6,490 nucleotides of DNA from Geodermatophilaceae bacterium (GTDB lineage: Bacteria > Actinomycetota > Actinomycetes > Mycobacteriales > Geodermatophilaceae), in assembly GCA_013696785.1 (NCBI GenBank), contig JACCXW010000302.1:1-6490 (forward strand), read 5' to 3'. Both the position numbers and the translations under genes were made by a program. Positions within the stretch are counted from its first letter, which is position 1. Every line of letters starts with the position of its first letter. Positions 6,047 through 6,490 of the stretch are shown here, in pieces. The notes below the pieces were generated by a model that ran no database searches, had not been told where the DNA came from, and worked only from the letters and a program-made list of their open reading frames with translations.

Positions 6047-6490
6047 ATGGCGCTCAGATCTACGCAGGCATCGGTCCTGCCGAGGCGGATGCTCGGCCAG
6101 GAGATGGTGCTCGTGCTGGCGCTGTCGCTGGGCGCGTCGGCCATCTACTCGATCATCGACATCGTCGCCGCGCTCAGCGCTCCCACGCCATTGGCCGAGC
6201 AGACCTCGACGCTGAACGCATCACAGGCGCCGGACCGGCCCTACCTCGACCTCACCCTGCAGCTGGTCCGGATCGGGCTGCACGTCGTACCCGCCCTGCT
6301 CGCCATCCACTTTCTGTCGCGCACGAATGCCCCGGCATTGCGGGGGATCGGCCTCGACTGGCACCGGCCCGGCTGGGACAGCGGGGTGGGCGCCGGACTG
6401 GCGCTGCTGATCGGCGTACCAGGGCTGCTCTTCTACTTGCTCAGTCGCGAACTCGGGATCAACACGACCGTCGTCGCCACGGGTCTGCCC
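6047..6490 (+). CDS. CPBP-family intramembrane protease, N-terminal part (cut by window edge)
   Basis: 148 codons are visible from the ATG at 6047 with no stop, so the gene runs off the window. The sequence resembles the N-terminal half of actinobacterial CPBP (CAAX protease/bacteriocin-processing, Abi) membrane proteins: a basic start with PRRMLGQE (12-19), a first membrane segment at about 20-45, an extracellular-looking loop with EQTSTLNASQAPDRPYLDL (51-69), a second segment at about 70-90, LRGIGLDWHRPGWD (98-111) and a third segment at about 113-133. The glutamate (EExxxR) and histidine motifs that define the active site would lie beyond the edge, so catalytic competence cannot be checked. 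The start is uncertain. ATG 6005 is in frame but overlaps the XdhC gene. ATG 6089 has a GAGG at 6082-6085 and would fit a promoter at 6038-6066. I prefer 6047 because it keeps the basic pre-helix segment. Confidence 0.75.
   Translation, partial: MALRSTQASVLPRRMLGQEMVLVLALSLGASAIYSIIDIVAALSAPTPLAEQTSTLNASQAPDRPYLDLTLQLVRIGLHVVPALLAIHFLSRTNAPALRGIGLDWHRPGWDSGVGAGLALLIGVPGLLFYLLSRELGINTTVVATGLP

Noticed and set aside
6013..6144. N-terminal extension of the XdhC-like protein to the ATG at 6144
   Set aside because: It overlaps the start of the divergent membrane protein gene and adds Ser/Thr-rich sequence not typical of XdhC.

Overview
The window reads as chromosomal DNA of a high-G+C actinomycete. 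Evidence: strongly GC-biased third codon positions, long spurious antisense frames, GTG starts, short or absent leaders, a secreted protein ending in a DUF4082 module, and a CPBP membrane protease of a type typical of actinobacteria. A genus cannot be fixed from the sequence alone; a Kribbella-, Micromonospora- or Streptomyces-like soil actinomycete would fit. There is no tRNA, rRNA, insertion sequence, CRISPR array or phage gene.

Layout. (1) 1-2259, minus strand: a large exported protein, cut by the window edge at its C-terminal side, with a signal peptide, a dimethylformamidase large-subunit-like domain, an Ig-like domain and a DUF4082 module. (2) 2260-2476: a divergent intergenic region with a candidate promoter for gene 1, an inverted repeat touching its -35 box, two small perfect hairpins, and a strong ribosome binding site for the rightward gene. 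(3) 2477-5290, plus strand: three closely packed genes. These are an exported TolB-like beta-propeller, an Rsm22/METTL17-family SAM-dependent protein with a four-cysteine Fe-S signature, and a spermidine-synthase-fold protein whose start overlaps the Rsm22 stop (ATGA). (4) 5287-6012, minus strand: an XdhC/CoxI-type protein converging on the previous gene and sharing a CTAG in which both stop codons lie. (5) 6013-6046: a very short divergent spacer. (6) 6047-6490, plus strand: the N-terminal part of a CPBP-family intramembrane protease, cut by the right edge.

How the genes relate. The Rsm22-like and spermidine-synthase-like genes are very probably co-translated; both are SAM-type Rossmann proteins. 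The propeller gene lies 10 nt upstream and may share the transcript, although its product is exported and theirs are cytoplasmic. The XdhC-like gene has no molybdenum hydroxylase beside it here. I see no clearly new multi-gene system. The best leads are the bacterial Rsm22 Fe-S protein coupled to an atypical spermidine-synthase homologue, and the secreted dimethylformamidase-like protein of unknown substrate.
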